From: Molossus alvarezi
Taxonomy: Eukaryota > Chordata > Mammalia > Chiroptera > Molossidae
Direction: 5' to 3'
Length of the DNA stretch: 64,000 nucleotides
Assembly: GCA_037176705.1 (NCBI GenBank)
Contig: CM073886.1
Location: 21,313,501 to 21,377,500, forward strand
In this document: in pieces, positions 21,360 through 32,684 of the stretch
How positions within the stretch are numbered: position 1 is the stretch's first letter
Layout of the letters: every line of letters begins with the position of its first letter
Program-made: the position numbers and the translations under genes
Notes under the pieces: model-generated
The model's database searches: none
Seen by the model: only the letters and a program-made list of their open reading frames with translations
Told to the model about the DNA's origin: nothing

Positions 21360-21572
21360 TTTTCCCCCCATTTTTTGTTCAGATAGAGTGGGAGAGAGAG
21401 AGAGAGAGAAACATTGACATGAAAGGGACATATGGAGTGACTGCCACCCGCATGACCAACCAGGGCCAGGGACAAACTGCAACTGAGGTACGTGCCCTTA
21501 GCGGGAACCAAACCCGGGTCTCTCTGGACCACAGGCTGACGCTTTAAACGCTGAGCCAAACCAGCCAGGGCG
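21360..21572 (-). mobile_element. VES-type SINE (older subtype)
   Basis: Antisense: 'cagatagagtgggagagaga', 'gaaacattgacatg', 'gactgccacccgcatgacca' and 'gagccaaaccagccagggc'. The long 'gaggtacgtgcccttagcgg' segment marks the same subtype as 27345-27596 and 46332-46605. Confidence 0.85.
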
Positions 21573-22645
21573 CTTTCTTTTCTTTTTCTTTAATTATAAA
21601 AGAAAAAAGTAACTTCTCAGAATCATAACAAAGGAAAGGGATATTTCACACTCAGAACGGACCCAGAATACAAAATTACAAGTGTTTGACCCCAGTCCTG
21701 TCCCCTCTCCTTTAAGAGCAGAGATGAGAAGGAGACAGGAAGCTGAGGCAAACAAGCAAATCTGTGAAACAAAGACGTCAAATCCCTGCAAATGTGATGA
21801 AAATCTAAACTTTAAAAGATTTTGTGGGTGGCCAGAGATCTATACCTATCAAGAGCCTGATGTGGCTAAAGAAATGCAGAAAAGGAGCTATAGTGAACCT
21901 CTGTCCAGAAGAGAGGAAGAGAGAGAGAGAGAGAGAGAGGGATGAAGGGAGAGAATGAAGGAAGAAGTGACAGAGGGAAGAGAGAGAGGGTGAGAGAAAA
22001 TAGTTCAAAGGAAGAGATAGAGTGAGACATGAGAGGGTCCAAGAAAAAGGTTAAAGAAATATGCAGAAAAAGACTGAGATAAATGAAACACACACATGAA
22101 AATGGAGAGAGGTGGAGAGAGAGACACACAGAGAGAGACCTTTTGCAAAGAGAAGACCATTCCTTCACGTGAGGTGAAATTATCTGGAACAAGAAGAGCA
22201 GGTACTGTGGGATTATCTCGTGCCAAACACTGATAGGCATTGTTTTCTTCTTCTTGTTCAGCTCCCATTATCATGCACATCCTAGAAATGCAGTAACACA
22301 CTAAATGGCTTGCGATGGGACACACAGTAAAATTGTGGAGGTGCAGGTATCTGAATTCAGAGTTCTGATCTCACAGCAAGCATTTTCTGCCCATGGTTCT
22401 GAGTGTGGGCAGGGAAGTCTGGGAGATGCAGCGTGACGTTTCACAGGTGTGTGTGATGTGTGATGAACATGTGGAGGAGAAGGAGGAATGGAAGGGAAGA
22501 GGGCACCTGAATTCCTTCTATCCTGCAGAGGTCAACCTGAGTTGCACATTGTGCTTGGGCCTTCCTGGTGGCTGGTAACCCAAGAGCTCTGGGGTAGGGG
22601 GCACTGACTGCCTGGGAACCAAGACTCTGGGCCATTTAATAGGTG
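21573..22645. other. No gene seen; strongly purine-rich block at about 21900-22145
   Basis: 21900-22145 is dominated by GA-repeats and GA-rich variants on the plus strand. Long open frames on the minus strand here are artefacts of the bias. Confidence 0.6.
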
Positions 22646-22795
22646 ACATCTTATTCATTCCTTACAACAAGCCTATGTATTTGGAGCGTCGTCCTTATTA
22701 TGTAGCTAAGGGAACTGAGGTAGGGTGGTTAACTAACCTAGGTTCATAGGGTGGCTTGTAGGTGGTGGAACTGGGACTACAGCCTAAGCAGCCTG
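22646..22795 (-). repeat. MIR SINE, antisense
   Basis: 'cattccttacaacaagccta', 'gctaagggaactgaggtagg' and 'ggtggtggaactgggactac' in antisense MIR order. Confidence 0.6.
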
Positions 22796-22907
22796 TGTGA
22801 AGAGCCCTGGCCACAGGTCCACATTGCAGCCAGGGAACAGGGCCAACGCTGTGAGTGCACAGATCTGGAGGAGGAGCAGCAGCACATTTAAGAAGCTTCC
22901 CTCTTTG

Positions 22908-23140
22908 CCCTGGCAAGTTTGGCTCAGCAGTTACAGCATCAGCCCACAGACTGAAGGGTCTTGAGTTCGATTTCCGGTCAAGGGCATGTACCTGGGTTTT
23001 AGATTCAACCCCTAGCCCTAGTTGGGGTCATGTGGGAGGCAACCAATCAACGTGTCTCTCTCACATCTACATTTCTCTCTTCCTCCCTGTCTCTCAATCT
23101 ATCTAAAAATCAATGAAAAAATATCCTCGGGTGAAGATTA
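22908..23140 (+). mobile_element. VES-type SINE
   Basis: Sense copy: head 'ctggcaagtttggctcagca', B-box-like 'gagttcgatttccggtcaag', then 'gggaggcaaccaatcaac', a tct-rich part and an A-rich tail containing 'atatcctcgggtgaagatta'. Confidence 0.85.
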
Positions 23141-23640
23141 TCAACAACAACAAAAGCCCCCCTGGCCCTGTTTGCAAGGAGATCCTGGAGGGCTTGGTCA
23201 TCCATTGTGAGAGCAGGTCAAATGCCTGGAAGTTTTAATAAAGGAAACAAATCTGAATTAATTGAAGTGCAAACACTAGGAGATTCCTAATTCCCTCCCA
23301 GGTGCAACTGAGCAAAGCAGATACCTCCACGAGTGCTGTCCACCATCATCCTTGATACCAAATAGATTAGGTATTTCTTGACACCACATAGATGAGGTAT
23401 TATGCTATGCTGAATCTATAATGCTGGGGTTCAAAAAAGGGCAAGAATTCATCCTCCGTGTGTACTTGACACTGATTAGAGCTATAATCAATCAAAAGGT
23501 CCCCATCATTGAGAGTCAACATGGGATTTGGAAACACACCAATAAGATTATCATCATCATCAAGAACAAGAAGAAGAGTGGGTCCCAACACTAAGCACTA
23601 AGCTTAATTAAAAGGCAAGAACATGCCAGGGAGGAAAGAT
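23141..23640. other. No gene seen; short (ATC)n run near 23548
   Basis: Contains 'attatcatcatcatcaagaa' at about 23548-23565. Otherwise unassigned. Confidence 0.4.
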
Positions 23641-23644
23641 AAAG

Positions 23645-23815
23645 CAGAAGGCAAGAGGTTGGGCTGTGGAATAGGGCAGACTTGTTTTTGAGCTCCCTGA
23701 ACTCTACTACGTATTAGCTGTGTGACTTTCAGCAATGACTAAGATGACTAAAAATGACTAAACTTCTCAGAAATGCAATCTTGTTTCAGATCTTACACTT
23801 TTTATCATTGCCTGA
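23645..23815 (+). repeat. MIR-like SINE
   Basis: 'gttgggctgtggaatagg', 'tattagctgtgtgactttca' and 'aaacttctcagaaatgcaat' follow MIR order. The middle carries a short 'gactaa' duplication. Confidence 0.5.
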
Positions 23816-23984
23816 AACATAGAGGCTAGTTGAAACAGTCTTTGTCCCTGTGCCAACAGGTAATTATTTACTTACCTTTGGAGATGAGGGCTACATCAGG
23901 GCTATTCCTAAAGGTTAGGGAAATTGGACAGGGACAGAGTGGTCAGGAAGGGCTTTCTGGATGAGGCAGAACTTGAACTGTAGC

Positions 23985-24255
23985 CATCATCATCCTTGAC
24001 GGTATCATCATCATCAACAATGTCATCATTATCTTCATCACTGTTGACAGCATTAACTGCCACCTCTGGAATATTAATTATGGGATACATGACACTGAAG
24101 AATCTACATATTCTCCTTTTATTTCTCAGAGCCACCCTGAATTGTCTGTCTCATATTATCCATTGGAGCCTGAAGCTCCAGGATGGAAGGCACCTTGCCC
24201 AAGGTCACAGAGCTGGAAGACACTGGATGGAAAAGCTCAGATCCACCTGACTGCA
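23985..24255 (-). repeat. Degenerate (ATC)n stretch followed by antisense MIR-like text
   Basis: 23985-24050 is rich in atc/tca triplets. 24060-24250 ends 'ccttgcccaaggtcacagag', the antisense MIR core. Confidence 0.5.
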
Positions 24256-24960
24256 AAGACCATGTAGACATTTATTGCTTTACTCTCTCGCTGAATTTCT
24301 ACAATGTTTGAAATTGAATTGTACTTTACTGTTGGCTTCTGTTATAATTTTGGAGATAATTCGTCTTTAGCACAGGCATCTCTGCAATTGGCACCAGCTT
24401 CCCCAACATCGCTTTATGTTATTTATGGTGACAATGTTCAGTCTCTCTGCCAAGTAGTTACTGGTGTATACACACATGCTCAAGTGCGCTCAGGGATCTT
24501 GCTGCTTGGTTTTCCTTTGATAGAATGATGATTTCCATTGTTCTGGGAGTACAGGCCCCGGAATTATCAGAAGAGCATGTCTATTCATTGAAGCTGCATC
24601 TAATTGACATGAACACACTGCTGCTGCTCTGTGGAAGAACATCTCCCTGGTTCTGGTAACAAAGGACCTCAGTGCAGAGGTGCTTCTGCATTGCTTAGCA
24701 AGATTGTTTTGTTTTTCAATAATGAAGCCCAACTTGAATCATCCTGGGCCAGAAGTAATATGTTGGAAGGATGCTGGGGAATCTCAGAGAATCCAAGGAA
24801 ATGGACAACTAGGCTTAAAAAATTAAAAATTTAATTGCAGGCATCGACTGTTCCAGGGGTCTAAGTAAAAGGAGTTTATGGCTCATTTTTCTTGAGTTCT
24901 GCGACTAAGTCCCCACAGCTGGGTTAGGGGGGGCTTCTCTTCTGGTTCTACCAGCATTTC
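24256..24960. other. No gene or clear repeat seen
   Basis: Unassigned. Short open frames on both strands lack any domain signal. Confidence 0.4.
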
Positions 24961-24969
24961 CTATCCTCA

Positions 24970-25170
24970 GTCATGTGCTGGAGCCTGGCTTATAGGAGTT
25001 CACAAGAAGCAATTGTTGTTAGTAATTTGTGATTTAGTTGGTAACTTCAGGTCAGCCATAGTGGAGGTACATACACCAAGAGAATTGGCAAATGCCACAA
25101 ATTAGGGCTTTTTCCTTTTCTTGGAGAGATAATGTAGCAGCACCACCTCTCATGCATTAATTATCCAAAG
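24970..25170 (+). repeat. Unidentified ancient repeat, copy A
   Basis: Diverged homologue of 28616-28870. Shared text includes 'tcacaagaa..attgttagta', 'gtaacttc', 'ccatagtggag/ccacagtgaga', 'atgcattaa.tatcca' and 'gtcaggt/gtcatgt'. Both copies run directly into MIR-like sequence. Family not recognised. Confidence 0.6.
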
Positions 25171-25370
25171 TCATGTTTAAGAATATGAACTTCGTATCAG
25201 ACTCTGTGGGTTTGACGGCGAGCTGCATCTTCCGCAAGTTTCTTGCCTGTCTGAACCTTAGTTCCCTTCCATGTTAGATGAATATAATAGTTCTACACCA
25301 AACAGGGTTTACATGAGGATTAAGTGAGCTAATTCATGATGCTGGGTCCATGGAAAGTGCTTTTATACAT
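25171..25370 (+). repeat. MIR SINE
   Basis: 'atcagactctgtgggtttga', 'gcctgtctgaaccttagttc' and 'aggattaagtgagctaattc' in MIR order. Confidence 0.65.
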
Positions 25371-25529
25371 TTATATTTCCACACTGCTTCGCAATTGTTT
25401 ATCTATTTGTTTGCTATTTTCTGAGACCTCAATGCGCTGCACAGTTCTTGGCAATAGTAAGAACCAAAATTCTTGATAAATGGGTGAAGAAAGAAAGGAA
25501 GAAAGAAGGAAAGAAGTAAAATGGGACTA

Positions 25530-25635
25530 TAGGAAGTATACCCACCTTGACTCACTGGTGTGTCCCCAGCATCTAGAACTGTGTCTGACACATAGTTGGT
25601 GCCCAGTGAATATTTTTGAATGACTCAGTAGATGC
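25530..25635 (+). repeat. L2 3'-end fragment
   Basis: 'gtccccagcatctagaac', 'gtctgacacatagttggtgc' and 'cagtgaatatttttgaatga' are the L2 terminus. Confidence 0.65.
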
Positions 25636-25639
25636 ATAA

Positions 25640-26561
25640 AGACTAAAGCCCTGTCTAGACCATTTTGTTATGTTCTTGTCCTTAATGTCAAGTGGACATC
25701 TTCCCATTATATATATTTCATTCATTATTCACATTTCTACCCTTTAAATAACATGAATCAGGTCATTCCCTACCTCTTCATAACAATCTTTTAGATATTT
25801 GAATTAAGACATCTCTTCATGTTTTTATTTCTCTGGAATGAGATTTCCAAAGAGTCAGTGCAGAGGCAGGAAAGGAAATCTGTTAGGCTTCGTAATGGCA
25901 TCCGCCTGGCCTCACAGACACAGGCTTCCAAAGTTACATCCCTGTATACAAAGCTGTTACATTTGAACATAACCACCCTCTTCCCTAGGTCCACTCATGG
26001 GGCCAGGTTGGATGGTCCTATAGAGATTTCTGATCTCAGCCACCCTCCTTCCCTGGAACCAGACATACCACCACCCCATCCTCTGTTTCCCAGTACAAAG
26101 AACCAAGAAGCATTTTCTGACAAAGCTCGACTGGAGAGATTTCCCAGAAACTAATTGATTACAAACTGGAAAAGATGGGAGGAAGATAATAACTGTGATG
26201 GCTTGTGGGGCAAGATTGGTCAGCTCAGAGCCTGTAATATGCCAGACCTTTCCCCTCACTGAATGGACTCTCCAACGTTTCTTAGAAACTTGAGTGACAA
26301 AGCTAGCTCACGTGCCTGGGAGAAATTTATACCCATCAAGTGTTGGAGAGCCATCTGATGTCTTCAGGGAGAGCATTTCTAGTCAGGCTTATGTGGGTTC
26401 AGGAGTCCCTGTCCACTGACAGCACGGGGGAGACTTTGAGGTCATTTTTTGCATCTTCTTTATGTCACCCATGGTGTATGACATCTCTCCTGATTATTTC
26501 CGTCTTTCTGGGGCCAGGAGAGGTGTCTGGCTTTTGAAGATCCCATTGAAAACAACAACAT
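25640..26561. other. No gene or clear repeat seen
   Basis: Unassigned. A 111-codon open frame (25819-26154, plus) has no recognisable domain or coding bias. Confidence 0.4.
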
Positions 26562-26815
26562 ACCCTGGCCGATTTGGCTCAGCAGTTAGAGCATTAGCCT
26601 TCGGACTAAAGACTCATAGGTTCGATTCCAGGTCAAGGGCACCTACCTAGGTTGCAGGTTGGATCCCCAGCCCAGTTGGGGTCATGCGGGAGGCAACCAA
26701 TTGTGTCTCTCTCACATGGATATTTATCTCTCTCTCACTCGTCCTCCTTCCCACTCTATCTAAAAAAAACCAAGAAAATTAATGGAAAATTATCCTCAGG
26801 TGAGGATTAAAAAAA
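26562..26815 (+). mobile_element. VES-type SINE
   Basis: Sense copy with 'ctggccgatttggctcagca', 'aggttcgattccaggtcaag', 'catgcgggaggcaaccaatt', a ctct tract and the tail motif 'atcctcaggtgaggattaaa'. Confidence 0.88.
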
Positions 26816-27074
26816 CACCAGTGAGAAAAAAATTTTACAGACCAGGAAGTAATCTAGGTCCCTATCAGGGTCATAGAGAGGTGTAGGCAAAAAGGATATT
26901 GAAGATTATTAGGGGCATTCTCACATTATTAGGATGGAACAAAAAGAAAGTCTGTATGCTGAGCTCTGGGTCCTCAAACTAAATTCTCCCAGGTGATGCT
27001 TTTCTTAACCGCTAATGCAGAGTACTCACCCAGTGTCTCAAGCCGGGCTTGAAAACTCCACGCCTCTTTTTTTC

Positions 27075-27232
27075 TGTCTAGTTCCAGGAGCCTTATAAGG
27101 TTAATAGGAGTGTCTCCATTTTACAGATCAGAAAACTGAGGCACAGAGAATTTAGATATCTTCTCAAGGACACACAGCCAGAACTTGGCAGAGCCAGACT
27201 TTGAACACAGGTGTGTCTGTCTGACTCCAAAA
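27075..27232 (-). repeat. MIR SINE, antisense
   Basis: 'ccattttacagatcagaaaa', 'ctgaggcacagagaatttag' and 'gacacacagccagaacttgg' in antisense MIR order. Confidence 0.8.
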
Positions 27233-27344
27233 TCCACCTTCTTTCTTCTCTTCCTGGCTGCTTCTCTGTAATGTATACATCAACCACATTTTAGATAATT
27301 GTCTCACTCTTCTGTCTTATGAGCCTTTTGCATTCAGAGTTTTA

Positions 27345-27596
27345 TTTTATTTCATTTATTTTTTATCCCCACACGAGGACACCTTTGCATTTATTTTCAG
27401 ATAGAGTAGGAGAGAGAGAGGGAAGAAGAGAGAAACATCTATCTGAGAGAGATACATCAAGTGGTTGCCACCCACATGACCCCAACCGGGGCCGGACAAA
27501 CTGCAACCGAGGTACATGCCCTTAGTGGGAACTGAACCCAGAACTCTCTGGTCTGTGGGATGTCGCTCCAACCGCTGAACCAAACCAGCCAGGGCT
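27345..27596 (-). mobile_element. VES-type SINE with perfect target duplication
   Basis: Antisense copy ending 'gaaccaaaccagccagggct'. Flanked by a perfect 14-bp duplication cattcagagtttta (27331-27344 and 27597-27610). Confidence 0.93.
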
Positions 27597-27610
27597 CATT
27601 CAGAGTTTTA

Positions 27611-28612
27611 AACTCCAGTGAACTCTCTTGGTGATTGTGGCTGATTTCCCCCCTCTTTTTGAAGGGAAGGGGGATTGTTAGGAAGACTCAAGAGACAAAG
27701 ATTGGTGGTAATTGTTCAGGGCTAAGCACCTGCGTGAACTTTCATGGGAAACAGCTATTGGTATCGAGCCCCATGCTCTGTAGGAGTGTTTTCCAGGGAA
27801 GCCACTTCCAGAGTGCAATCTATGTGCATAAAAAGCCACTGAGGACGTGTTTCCACCCAATGTTCAAAGGTGGCGAATAACCAACCGTACATGCTCCCTG
27901 GAGAGTCTGAAGGCGCATCGGGATTCACCAGGGTGGAAGAGAAACTGCCTGACAGGGACAAGATGAAATCTTCATCTTTGCCTTCTGGATGGGGTGCTGG
28001 GCTGCAAAGAAGACAGGAGGGAGGTCTCTGCTTGCTAAGGAGCAGAGCGAGCACATGGCTAACGCTCATTAAGTTAACTAAGCGTGGCGCTTCCACATTA
28101 ATTACAGCAGGGCTGCATGCCTTACACAGAGCCCAACCAGGCGGATCCCTGATGCTTCTTTTACTGGCCCGGAGCTCCCGTGCTAATTGAGGCATGTCCT
28201 GCAGTGCCTCTCTGGAGGGGAAATCGGCTGCAAACCACACATCAGCCCAGACTCACTGTCCTGCTGCTAATATTTATTCTTGGGTTGTTTGCTGGAGGGA
28301 AGGTTTTTTTTTTTTTTTTATTAAAAAGAAAGAAAGAAAGAACTTACAATTAGTGAGCCTGCAAAGCTAATGTCAGCCTGGACTAATTTTCTGGACCCAG
28401 TGTTTGGAATTTCCCACATTAGATTATGAAAGGGCAGCAGTGGAATTCAAGCCGAAGCATGGGTGTGTGTACCGGCCTCAGACTCGAGGAATGGAACCGT
28501 CTCTGCCTTATCGAGCTGGTTCTTCCACTGCCTTCAATACCTTGAGATTTCACGGGTTCTACTTATTTGTAGGCGCTCTTTCTTGTTCTAAAATGGACCG
28601 AAGCCGCCCTGT
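27611..28612. other. Repeat-poor unique block, possible conserved non-coding element
   Basis: No recognised repeat over about 1 kb. Between 27990 and 28280 there are several homeodomain-type sites ('ctcattaagttaact', 'cacattaattacagc', 'gtgctaattgagg', 'ctgctaatatttatt') in otherwise moderate-GC sequence. A 161-codon open frame on the minus strand (27755-28240) is not recognisable. Enhancer function is only inferred. Confidence 0.4.
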
Positions 28613-28615
28613 GGT

Positions 28616-28870
28616 GTGCTGGCACCTGTTTGCACCAGCTCACAAGAATCGGTTATTAGTTACGTTGTCAGGAATTTGGTGGATCCACTGGTTGAACCAC
28701 TGGTAACTTCTGATCAACCACAGTGAGAATATTTACACCATGGGGATTGGGAACTGCTACAATTCAAGGCTTTCCAATTTTTGCTGGAGAGGTGGTTTAT
28801 TAGCCCACTCCCCAACCACTGCAGAATATTCATGCATTAACTATCCAGGGTCAGGTAAGATTATGCACTT
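28616..28870 (+). repeat. Unidentified ancient repeat, copy B
   Basis: Diverged partner of 24970-25170 in the same orientation, 3.6 kb apart. It contains about 30 extra bases near 28670-28700 relative to copy A. It runs into 'ttatgcactttggaatcaaa', the start of a MIR-like segment, as copy A does. Confidence 0.6.
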
Positions 28871-28934
28871 TGGAATCAAACTTTGTGGGTTTGATACCTA
28901 GCTTTGAGGATAGTATAAAATGGGCTTTGAGAAT

Positions 28935-29098
28935 TTTAAGAACTGGAGTTCACATCCGGTGTTGTCATTTAATAACCGCATGATGTTAGGCAATTTGTTT
29001 AACCTTTCCAAGCCTCAGTTTCCTCAACTGCAAAGAGACTTCAGAGGGCTGCCATGAGGTCAGAATGAAATAGCTACCCAGTGCCAGGCACTACCCTG
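28935..29098 (+). repeat. MIR SINE
   Basis: 'ttgtcatttaataaccgcat', 'aagcctcagtttcctcaact' and 'cagtgccaggcac' in MIR order. Confidence 0.75.
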
Positions 29099-29099
29099 A

Positions 29100-29545
29100 C
29101 CTAGGATTGCTGAGGGCCACTTCTTTTAGTACAAGGGGAGAGGCTGCCTGAAAATGAAGCCAAAGTGGAGTAAAATGAAGATGAGCGGTGATGGGAAGCA
29201 GATCTTGACCTTATTTGCTCATCTGAATCCAGCCATGACTGTAGCTAAGAGCAGCGGGCCTTAGGCTCTCTTGCCTTAACCAATTCATGATGAATATTCT
29301 GATCACTGAACAAAGAGAGTCCGGATGTGTCCCAGCTAATACAGTATCCAGGGTCAAAACAGCCCATCCTCAGAGCCAAGTGAACTTTCTTACATTTGCT
29401 GGGAGAAAGAAGGTAGAAACTTAGGACAGAGCAATGAGTTAAAATAATTCTAGTATGTTAACTATGAAAGTGACAACTTCTGTAAACCTGCTATCTATTA
29501 CTAAATAGGCCTGGGACAGGAAGTTTGCACAGTTATCACTGATCT
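29100..29545. other. No gene or clear repeat seen
   Basis: Unassigned sequence. Confidence 0.4.
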
Positions 29546-29669
29546 TAATGACCCCACAGTATGATCTCTGTTTTCCAGCTGAGAACCTCAAGAATCAGAG
29601 ACTTAATGAGTCATGTGCAATATACAACAGCTAATTTCGGAGCTTAAATTCGAGTCCAGTTCTGTCTGA
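29546..29669 (-). repeat. MIR-like SINE, antisense
   Basis: 'ttttccagctgagaacctca' and 'ttaaattcgagtccagttct' in antisense MIR order. Target of the next L1. Confidence 0.55.
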
Positions 29670-29688
29670 CTCCAAAACCCATGCTTTT

Positions 29689-29930
29689 TTGCAAACAATT
29701 GATTATTTAATTAATTATTTTTGTTACAGACGTTCTTCCTTCCTCCCCCCCTTGACACCCTCCTCTCCGATCCCATCCCACCCCCACCGTCTCAGTATTG
29801 TTGTCTGTGTCCCACCCCCACGGTCTCAGTATTGTTGTCTGTGTCCATTGCTTGTGCATATATGCATATACGTTCTTTGGTTTATCTCATCCCACCCTCC
29901 CACTTGGGCCCTCTGAGGCTTTTCAGTCTG
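29689..29930 (-). mobile_element. Very short 5'-truncated L1 (3' UTR only)
   Basis: 242 bp of antisense L1 3' UTR with C-runs, bounded by a perfect 19-bp target duplication ctccaaaacccatgctttt (29670-29688 and 29931-29949). Contains an internal direct duplication of about 26 bp (ccacccccac-ggtctcagtattgttgtctgtgtc) at 29785-29841. Confidence 0.92.
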
Positions 29931-29999
29931 CTCCAAAACCCATGCTTTTAAACCACACCCTGTATGGCCTCTTGCCACACATGCTAAAAAGAAAGAAGT

Positions 30000-30085
30000 G
30001 ACAGCAGAGGTGTGGGCTTGCTATGAGCCAGGCACAGTGCTGGGTCCCCACACATGCCTTTTCTTTTTAGCAAAGTAACACTCAG
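30000..30085 (-). repeat. MIR/L2-like fragment, antisense
   Basis: 'gctatgagccaggcacagtg' followed by 'acatgccttttc' fits an antisense MIR 3' end. Confidence 0.4.
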
Positions 30086-30690
30086 GCCATGGAGATTGAG
30101 AAAACAAAAGATTAAGAAAAAAAAAATCTGTAGGCAGGAAGCACAAAAGCTGCTTGCCCTCATGCATGGAGCGCCTTAGCAACCTATATTACAGTGATTG
30201 ATCGAATGCATACTATCAGCTGCTGACATAGCCAGCGTCAATGGCTGCCTATAGTTCACTGCTTCATCTGGAGCCCCCAGAGGGAACGCCAAGGAAATCC
30301 ATGCATTTTGTCACTCAAGCCAGCCCTGGAGAGACTGAGGGAGAGGTGGGACAGGTAATCACATTTCAAGCACTTTGTGATATCGGTTAGACTAAGAACC
30401 ATCAATGTGTCAGAGCAGTTGATAATCTCCCAAGATGCAGGCTGGCTGGAAACCTCACTGTTTTTACTGTAGAAAAAGTCTGTCTCAGCATCCAGCCAAG
30501 ACAGAACCTTGACGATGAACATGCTACTCATTAGTGAGCAATTTGTCCTGGGTTTGAATGAAAGCCGACCTTTCTTCCTTGAGACCTTCATTAAGCACAG
30601 AGTCTTCAACTGTTTCAGATTTTAACCTTCAGCATCATAAATATTTAAAAGTGTTTTAAAAATTAGAACTTATCTGATCCAATCAATTTC
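30086..30690. other. No gene or clear repeat seen
   Basis: Unassigned. A 117-codon minus-strand frame (30256-30609) has no recognisable domain. Confidence 0.4.
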
Positions 30691-30699
30691 TTCTTGCAT

Positions 30700-31200
30700 T
30701 TCTATTTCTCACCTATCTGTAGTTCACATTCAGAAAAGACAGCTGCTGCTGAGTATGCACCTGAAATGTTGTCGAGTCATCCACACACATTATTGTCTCA
30801 TCTCTCAGGGTCTTCACTTATATTCTTCACTCTACCTGGACTTCCATTTCCTCCCCACTTCCCTCAAATCCCCCTTCCCCTGCATTTTCACCACATGAGC
30901 TACTAGTCATTCAAATTCCAGCCTGGTCTTCCTTGATGAGCTCTCCTATTACACGTTTTCTTAATTCCCGGTATTTCTCCCAAGTAGATGTATCACTTTG
31001 TAACGATAACATTATAATTGTGTAATTTTTCATAGTATGGATTGTATTTGTATATAGGTATACAAGTATGGGTGTGTTTAATCATGTAATTTTTTTTATA
31101 ACTGCCTGTATGACTATTGACTAATGTCCAACTCCTTCTTTAGAACTTAGTAAGTCCCATGAGAATGAGCTTAACCTTTTGTTCACTATGATATTCCAGG
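30700..31200 (+). repeat. L2-like LINE fragment
   Basis: Text such as 'ctacctggacttccatttcc', 'tcattcaaattccagcctgg' and 'aagtcccatgagaatgagct' follows the order of L2 3' sequence, well diverged. Confidence 0.45.
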
Positions 31201-31244
31201 AGTTTATCAAAGAGCCCACATGCATCAGTAAATGTTGTACAACA

Positions 31245-31388
31245 CACCTAGGAAAATAGGTGGATATTACTAATCAGATATTATAGACAAGGGGACTGAG
31301 GCACGCAGAGAAAGTTGAATAACCCGCCGGGACTTGAATCCAGTGTTATTTCACATGAGCTCTGTCCTTAACCATTATGTTGTCCCGA
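31245..31388 (-). repeat. MIR SINE, antisense
   Basis: 'aggggactgaggcacgcaga' and 'gggacttgaatccagtgtta' in antisense MIR order. Confidence 0.7.
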
Positions 31389-31589
31389 CACCTAGAAGTT
31401 CATCTTCTGTCTGGCAGGGTTCAAAGAGCTAAATGAGCATTGGTGGGCCTGGAGATCAATTTAAATCAGTCTGCAAGGTTAGTGCCCTTTCTCGGATCTA
31501 ATTATCTTCATGGTATCAGGAGTTTTTTTTTAGAATTCAAAGTCCAATGTCCAGACACCTTAGATTTGTCCCAGTATTTCTCAAATTAG

Positions 31590-31735
31590 AATGCCCCGGA
31601 GAACAACAAATAAACAAATAAACAAAAACAACCACTGATGTCTGGGTTCCACCACCAAAATATTCTGATTTAATTGTTTTTTTTTTTTTTTCAAATGCTC
31701 CCCAAGTGATTGCCAGGTTGAGAGTCACTGACCTA
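31590..31735 (-). repeat. MER5A-like hAT element, antisense
   Basis: 'gggttccaccaccaaaatat', 'tttcaaatgctccccaagtg' and 'caggttgagagtcactg' match MER5A in antisense, with a T-run at 31677-31691. Confidence 0.7.
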
Positions 31736-31739
31736 GATC

Positions 31740-32320
31740 TGCCAACCTCACTAGCTTCAGCTCCTGGTGTGTCACCATATCCCATCCTCATTTCAACCTC
31801 ATCCTCCTACGAGCAGTTTCCTAAGAAGCTATGTGTTGCTCGTTTTCCTCCATGGCTGCAGGTCTCATCTGCTATCCTGTGCATATTATTTTCAGGGCAT
31901 TTATAGCACTGTGTTCTAATCCATCACTCTACTGATCTAATTTTGTTTCCGTGGTGTCACCCAAGTGGACTGATTTAGTTGAGGTCATGGACTGGTCTTA
32001 TCCAATGATATACTCAAAGTGCCTATTATGTAGCAAATGTTGACATACACACAAAATGAGTTTATGAATTAATAAATAAATAAAACATGGAGGCGATTCA
32101 ATATATTTTCTATTCCTCACCCTTTCCTATTTTAAACATGTTTTTTAAAAGTCAAGGAATATTTCTAAGGCCACTAAGATAAAAGATTTGAGCAGAATAG
32201 CTCCGTCTCTTCATTCCTTCAAACATAAACCTCAGTGCTAAAATTACCATCTGTTTTTGGAAAGATTATTTGAGGTGATGTAATTTTTACAAAATTATCT
32301 TGCCTGGAGACATAATCTAG
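31740..32320. other. No gene or clear repeat seen
   Basis: Unassigned sequence. Confidence 0.4.
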
Positions 32321-32324
32321 TTCA

Positions 32325-32364
32325 GTGGTTCTCAAACTGGCTGCCATTAAAATCATCTAGCACG
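32325..32364 (+). repeat. MER5A-like end fragment
   Basis: 'cagtggttctcaaactggct' followed by 'attaaaatcatctag' is the sense 5' end of MER5A. Confidence 0.5.
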
Positions 32365-32684
32365 ACAGTGGTTTCCATCAAACCAATTGCCACAGACGTG
32401 CACTGCGGGCCCACTGTGTATCATGAGTTGAAGCATGTGCTGTTTCATGAGTTCACAGAGCACTTTCTCTCTTCACAGAGCCTTCTGCTCCCTTTCTTAC
32501 TTATCACACTTCATTCCACAGACACCTCCTGGAGACCACAGCTGGCTTTCTTTGCACAAATGGATGGGAGGACCACTGGAATGTGCAATCTTTTCTGTTT
32601 TTCCAATAGATTCTTTCTCATTTCCATATGGTAAACACAATCATTATGTCTTTCGTTAACTAGCAAGAGAAGGAAGAATACTTT
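32365..32684. other. No gene or clear repeat seen
   Basis: Unassigned sequence. Confidence 0.4.

Noticed and set aside
22908..23000. tRNA gene
   Set aside because: tRNA-like A and B box text belongs to the head of a VES SINE, followed by the SINE body and A-rich tail. No cloverleaf was sought beyond this.
27755..28240. 161-codon minus-strand open frame
   Set aside because: No recognisable domain, no splice context, and mixed GC. More likely non-coding.
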